A stretch of DNA of 46,083 nucleotides from Lachnospiraceae bacterium (lineage in GTDB: Bacteria > Bacillota > Clostridia > Lachnospirales > Lachnospiraceae). The first letter of the stretch is position 1. Each line of letters begins with the position of its first letter. Under the pieces are notes generated by a model. That model was given only the letters and a program-made list of their open reading frames with translations, made no database searches and was not told the origin of the DNA. Both the position numbers and the translations under genes were made by a program. This document shows, piece by piece, positions 42,183 through 46,083 of the stretch. The DNA is taken from NCBI GenBank assembly GCA_017465095.1, contig JAFTWX010000062.1, positions 1 to 46,083 on the forward strand. Reading direction: 5' to 3'.

Positions 42183-44471
42183 ATGCCGGGAAGTGATAGC
42201 TTAGTTATTGTTCTGGATCCCGGGCATGGCGGTTCCAACGAAGGGCTGAAGCACAGAGGTCTTTTGGAAAAGGATATGAATCTTGTGACAGCCAATGCCA
42301 TGCGGGATGAATTGTTGCAATATGACAACGTAGAAGTTTACATAACTAATCCTGAAAAGACAGACATGTCGTTGAAAGAACGTGCGCAGTATGCAGAAAG
42401 CGTGGGGGCGGATATTTTAATCAGCCTCCATTTTAATATGTCCGAAAAGCATGAGATGTATGGTTCCGAGGTCTGGATTCCGAGTGTGGGACTGAATCAT
42501 TCCAAAATGCACGGGCTGGGCGATGTGTTTATGGAACAGTTTGCGGAGGCGGGTTTTACGCTGCGCGGTGTGAAGACGCGTCTCAACGATGACGGACTGG
42601 ATTATTACGGAATTATCAGAGAGTCCACGGCACTTGGAATTCAAAGTATTCTCGTGGAGCATGGTTACGCGGATCATGACATGGATTTTGAGAAAGTCAA
42701 TGACAAAGAGGATTGGCAGGCGCTGGGACGGTCGGATGCCACGGCGGTGGCCAAATATTTCGGACTGACCAGCAGTTCGCTCGGAAGAGATTATTCCGAC
42801 TATGCAGTCAACGGATATTTTGCTCCGGAGGAAGCGGTCGGAAGTGATTTGACAGAGCCGGAAGGTGCGGTGCTTGTGCATCTTTCATCCGATGAGCAGG
42901 GAGAGCTTTTTCATATTTCGGCCCATGATGACGGCAGTGAAATTGTGTATTATGATTACAGCACAGATGGCGGAACAACATGGTCGCAGGTGTTTCCGTT
43001 TGCCAACGGAGAGAATTCGGCAGAGGTTTACATAACTAGTGTGACACCGGGCAGCGAGGTATGCGCCAGAGTGTACAACGGACATTTTTTATATACGCAG
43101 ACCAATTCCGTCTTTTACGAGGAGGCGGAGGAGGTTATCACGCAGAATCCGCAGGGAGAAACGAATTCCCCGTCGCAGGATATCAGCGTGGCGGAAGATG
43201 TATCTGACACATATACTGAGGTGCCGGAACAGGCCGGAGTTACCCAAAGCTCACCGGTACCGATGTATTTCGGTCTCATGTGCATGGTCTTTGCAATACT
43301 TCTGATGATTACGGCATTTGCAACCTACAAGGAGCGTATGAGACTCAGACGCCGGAGCCGCGAGGAGAGAAAAGCCGGATTTTTGCCGCTGAGACGTTTG
43401 CAGCAGATTGAACATATCTGCATGGTGTCCGGAGTGTGCGCATGCCTGGCCGGAGTGACAATCTTTGGCATGTCATATGCAGGAAGAATAGAGCAGGGGA
43501 AACAGGCAGAAAAAGCGGCGAATATTACTCAAAATGTCAGCACAAAGCAACCGATAACAAGCGGAAATGAAAGGCAGATGCAAGAGCAGGTACAAGAACA
43601 GGAGCAGGAGCTGCGAATCGATCTTGCGAGTACCGAAGGTTATGTGATGACGGCGGACGGAGAAATCTGTCCGGGGGATGAACTTTTGGCGCAGATACAG
43701 TATAATGAAGAGGCGGCGATGGAACCGGAGACTGTGACGGTTTATGATATTGCGGAAGGTTTTTTACGGGTACCGCTGGTGGAAGGAATTGCGCGCAACC
43801 CATATGATGTGTCGGCGTTTTCCGGTTCGGATCTGCAGATGGATTATAATGCCGGAGACGGTGTGCAGGTCATGAAAGGAATTGACGTTTCCAAGTTTCA
43901 GGGAGATATTGATTGGCAGCAGGTAAAGGCTTCCGGTGTTGAATTTGTGATTCTGCGACTGGGCATCCGCGGCTACGGCACCGGAGAAATGAAAATGGAT
44001 GACCGTTTTTATGAAAATTACCGGGGAGCAACCGAGGCCGGCATAAAGGTCGGTGTATATTTCTTTTCTGCGGCGATCAATGAGGAGGAAGCGGTTGAGG
44101 AAGCCGATTTTGTGCTCCGGGCAATCAGTGATTGTGTGATTGAGATGCCTGTCGTATTTGATACGGAACCGATTTTTTATGACGATGCGCGGACGGATGA
44201 CCTTACGCCGAATCAGCTGACAGCCATTACAAAAGCCTTTTGTAATCACATTAAGTCAGCAGGATACAAGCCGATGATCTATGCCAATGCCAAGCGATTT
44301 ACGACCGTGCTTCATTTGGAGGAATTGGAGGAGTACGACAAATGGCTGGCGGATTACCGGAGTGCACCGGATTATCCGTATGCGTTTAAAATGTGGCAGT
44401 TTACGGAAAAAGGAACAGTTCCGGGAATTGCCGGAAATGTAGATATAGACCTTTACTTTTATGAGGAATAA
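42183..44471 (+). CDS. Bifunctional cell-wall hydrolase: amidase_3 and GH25 muramidase
   Basis: 762 residues from ATG 42183, AGGAGG upstream. Residues 7-195 are N-acetylmuramoyl-L-alanine amidase (Amidase_3): zinc ligands His15, Glu29 and His83, catalytic Glu159 in LVEHGYADHD. About 225-320 is an Ig-like domain, then a Thr/Ser/Glu linker. Two membrane helices (about 360-382 and 412-433) enclose a strongly basic loop (RMRLRRRSREERK), giving a cytoplasmic hairpin with both ends outside. The GH25 lysozyme domain is at 565-762 (KGIDVSKFQGDIDW, FDTEP). There is no N-terminal signal peptide, so how the amidase domain crosses the membrane is unclear. Two copies of GTTTACATAA occur in the gene. Confidence 0.88.
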   Translation: MPGSDSLVIVLDPGHGGSNEGLKHRGLLEKDMNLVTANAMRDELLQYDNVEVYITNPEKTDMSLKERAQYAESVGADILISLHFNMSEKHEMYGSEVWIPSVGLNHSKMHGLGDVFMEQFAEAGFTLRGVKTRLNDDGLDYYGIIRESTALGIQSILVEHGYADHDMDFEKVNDKEDWQALGRSDATAVAKYFGLTSSSLGRDYSDYAVNGYFAPEEAVGSDLTEPEGAVLVHLSSDEQGELFHISAHDDGSEIVYYDYSTDGGTTWSQVFPFANGENSAEVYITSVTPGSEVCARVYNGHFLYTQTNSVFYEEAEEVITQNPQGETNSPSQDISVAEDVSDTYTEVPEQAGVTQSSPVPMYFGLMCMVFAILLMITAFATYKERMRLRRRSREERKAGFLPLRRLQQIEHICMVSGVCACLAGVTIFGMSYAGRIEQGKQAEKAANITQNVSTKQPITSGNERQMQEQVQEQEQELRIDLASTEGYVMTADGEICPGDELLAQIQYNEEAAMEPETVTVYDIAEGFLRVPLVEGIARNPYDVSAFSGSDLQMDYNAGDGVQVMKGIDVSKFQGDIDWQQVKASGVEFVILRLGIRGYGTGEMKMDDRFYENYRGATEAGIKVGVYFFSAAINEEEAVEEADFVLRAISDCVIEMPVVFDTEPIFYDDARTDDLTPNQLTAITKAFCNHIKSAGYKPMIYANAKRFTTVLHLEELEEYDKWLADYRSAPDYPYAFKMWQFTEKGTVPGIAGNVDIDLYFYEE

Positions 44472-44491
44472 ATACCGGGGAGTGTTAGCAC

Positions 44492-45658
44492 ATGGTAACT
44501 ATATTATCAAAGATTTTTATTTCAAAGCAGGGGAAAAAAGAAGACCAGATCAGAAAGGCGTACGGAACGCTGTGCAGTGTTCTCGGCATTTTTCTTAACA
44601 TATTTTTGTTTGTGGGGAAATATGTGGCAGGTTTCGTCAGCGGATCCATTGCAATCATGGCGGATGCGTTCAATAATCTGTCGGATGCGGGATCGTCGTT
44701 TATTACATTGATCGGATTTATTTTTGCAGGGAAGAAACCGGACTCGGATCATCCGTTCGGTCACGGCAGAATTGAATATCTGTCCGGACTCGGTGTAGCG
44801 TTTCTGATTATGCTCATGGGTGTGGAGCTGATGAAAAGTTCCGTGAAAAAGATTATGCATCCGGAGGCGGTGGAAATCAGCGCGCTATCGGTAGGAATTC
44901 TTGCGGTTTCCATCTTAGTAAAGTTGTATATGGCTTACTACAACAAAAAAGTAGGAAAACAAATAAATTCCGGAGCCATGCTTGCGACTTCAACGGACAG
45001 TTTGAGTGATGCGGTGTCGACGACCGTTGTACTTCTGGCCATGCTGTTTTTGTATGTTACGAAAATTAATATTGACGGTTACTGTGGCGTGTTGGTTGCC
45101 CTTTTCATTTTAGTTGCCGGTTTTGAGGCGGCAAAAGATACGGTGAGTCCGCTTCTCGGGCAGGCACCGGAACCGGAATTTGTGGAGCGGATTGCGTCGA
45201 TTGTCACAGCCCATGAAGAGGTTGTCGGTATCCATGATTTGATTGTTCACGATTACGGCCCGGGACGGAGAATTATTTCTCTGCATGCGGAAGTTCCGGG
45301 GAACGGCGATATATATGAACTCCACGATGTGATTGATTTGATAGAGAGAGAACTGGAGCAGGAGCTTCACTGCGATGCAACCATTCATATGGATCCGATT
45401 GATACGGACAATGAAGCGGTGGCAGAGAAAAAAGCAGCTGTGGTTGCTTTGATTGATTCCATGAAGGAAGGACTGACCATTCATGATTTCCGGATGGTAG
45501 TAGGAACCACCCACACGAATTTGATTTTTGATGTTGTTGTTCCGGTTGGATATAAGAAGACAGAAGATACTTTGAAACAGCAGATTGAACAGCTTGTGCA
45601 GGAGAAATGGCCGGATTGTTTTACGGTAATCAAGGTGGATTATGCGTATACGAAGTGA
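44492..45658 (+). CDS. Cation diffusion facilitator transporter
   Basis: 388 residues from ATG 44492; GGGGAGTG is the best upstream site, at 18 bases, so initiation looks weak or coupled. Six membrane helices with the metal-binding MADAFNNLSDAGSSF (Asp58 and Asp65 region) and a second STDSLSDAVST motif; the loop DHPFGHGRIEYLSGL is a CDF hallmark. The cytoplasmic C-terminal domain is longer than in minimal CDFs and contains an extra His-rich segment near 320-370. It exports divalent cations such as zinc, manganese or iron against proton or potassium. Substrate not determined. Confidence 0.92.
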   Translation: MVTILSKIFISKQGKKEDQIRKAYGTLCSVLGIFLNIFLFVGKYVAGFVSGSIAIMADAFNNLSDAGSSFITLIGFIFAGKKPDSDHPFGHGRIEYLSGLGVAFLIMLMGVELMKSSVKKIMHPEAVEISALSVGILAVSILVKLYMAYYNKKVGKQINSGAMLATSTDSLSDAVSTTVVLLAMLFLYVTKINIDGYCGVLVALFILVAGFEAAKDTVSPLLGQAPEPEFVERIASIVTAHEEVVGIHDLIVHDYGPGRRIISLHAEVPGNGDIYELHDVIDLIERELEQELHCDATIHMDPIDTDNEAVAEKKAAVVALIDSMKEGLTIHDFRMVVGTTHTNLIFDVVVPVGYKKTEDTLKQQIEQLVQEKWPDCFTVIKVDYAYTK

Positions 45659-45701
45659 GGATCGAGTTGAGAGAGTGTAAGTCTTTGCGAAGTGTTTTGT
45701 G

Positions 45702-45968
45702 TTATGTAAACTTGCTTCGCGCTATGTGAAGCTGCGGGGTATAGGAGAGACAGTTGGCAGTTCCAGACCCCGCTGTAAAGGGAAAAGGTAACGTTATGTA
45801 AACCAAAAGGGTATATGCAAAATTTTTTACTCGTGTGCCTCCGTTTTTTGGAAAAATCGGGGCACCAGAGAGAAAAGGAAGTCTCTGGTGCCCAAATGGT
45901 TAACATAACACCAAGAAAAGATGTTTGAGCGGGGTCCCGGATGTGGTGGAGAACCCTATAGACCCCGC
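45702..45968. repeat. Palindromic repeat element, family 1, copy B
   Basis: Core ends: TTATGTAAACCAAAAGGGT at 45794-45812 and the reverse complement of TTATGTTAACCATTTGGGC at 45890-45908. Inside, TGCCTCCG (45836) pairs with CGGGGCA (45858-45864), and a perfect 11-base stem GGCACCAGAGA/TCTCTGGTGCC (45861-45891) competes with it. GC hairpins GCGGGGT/ACCCCGC flank the core on each side (45734-45773 and 45929-45968). A lone TTATGTAAAC sits at 45702. The order of words is the same as at 4620-4734. It fills the gene-free stretch 45659-46033. Confidence 0.7.
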
Positions 45969-46033
45969 GCAATGTCATGAGCCAATGAACACACAATTCA
46001 TTGCAAAGTATAAAGAATCGAGGAGAAATTAAG

Positions 46034-46083
46034 ATGAGAGATCAGTTGACACAGTCGGATATTGATAAAATGAAGGAAGAAAA
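46034..46083 (+). CDS. Start of a CDS, possibly GreA-like
   Basis: ATG 46034 with AGGAG 11 bases upstream; the frame (MRDQLTQSDIDKMKEE) runs off the window. The Leu-Thr-x-x-Asp-x-x-Lys-Met-x-x-Glu pattern is like the N-terminus of GreA-type transcript cleavage factors of Clostridia (LT-x-x-G/D-x-x-KL/M-x-x-E). Sixteen residues are not enough to be sure. Confidence 0.4.
   Translation, partial: MRDQLTQSDIDKMKEE

Overview
The window looks like a low-GC Gram-positive anaerobe of the class Clostridia, most likely a Lachnospiraceae-type gut bacterium. The reasons are strong AGGAGG-type ribosome binding sites, a cysteine T-box leader, a lysine riboswitch, a class III fructose-1,6-bisphosphatase, a SigH-type sporulation sigma factor next to cysE-cysS-mrnC-rlmB, a DUF1836 protein and a YerC-type TrpR-like regulator. 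The assignment comes from gene content and protein motifs only.

Layout. Bases 1-1760 differ from the rest: a 3'-truncated fragment of ribosomal protein S3, two small DNA-binding-like ORFs, a lipoprotein, then a 3' tRNA remnant and a terminator. This is either the edge of an integrated element or an assembly junction. From 1882 the order is a MATE exporter with an iron-type alcohol dehydrogenase; an ABC-F ATPase; a small unknown gene with sbcD and sbcC; ispF with an in-frame TGA at its natural fourth codon; a secreted Big2/FN3 surface protein; a T-box controlled cysE-cysS-mrnC-rlmB-sigH cluster; and a small coiled-coil gene. Then come a DraG-like hydrolase divergent from an XRE regulator, tRNA-Thr(GGT), a membrane pseudokinase with a receiver domain coupled to a large GT-C-like membrane protein, PBP1A divergent from an ECF sigma/anti-sigma pair, a YigZ/IMPACT protein and typA. 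The last third holds a two-OB-fold SSB-like gene, lysine-riboswitch-controlled dapA-dapB, class III fbp, a lipoprotein, a eukaryotic-type hisA standing alone, cspA, a PfoR/EIIC-like membrane protein, yerC, a PHP phosphatase, DUF1836, a bifunctional amidase/GH25 hydrolase, a cation diffusion facilitator, and the start of what may be a greA-like gene.

How the parts fit. Most of the window is chromosomal housekeeping: cysteine and lysine/diaminopimelate synthesis, wall synthesis and remodelling, RNA processing, and DNA break processing. Accessory features are the region before 1760, two families of dispersed palindromic repeats (about 4.6 and 45.8 kb; about 11.5 and 30.0 kb), and a strongly over-represented motif, TTATGTWAACY. 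This motif has 11 exact and 3 near-identical copies, inside genes in several reading frames and as the terminal inverted repeats of one palindrome family. I see no CRISPR array, no transposase and no complete prophage.

The best candidates for undescribed biology are the TTATGTWAACY motif with its palindromes, the pseudokinase-receiver plus GT-C-like pair, the DraG-like protein with an altered metal site under an XRE operator, and the two-headed amidase/lysozyme whose hydrolase domains flank a central membrane hairpin.
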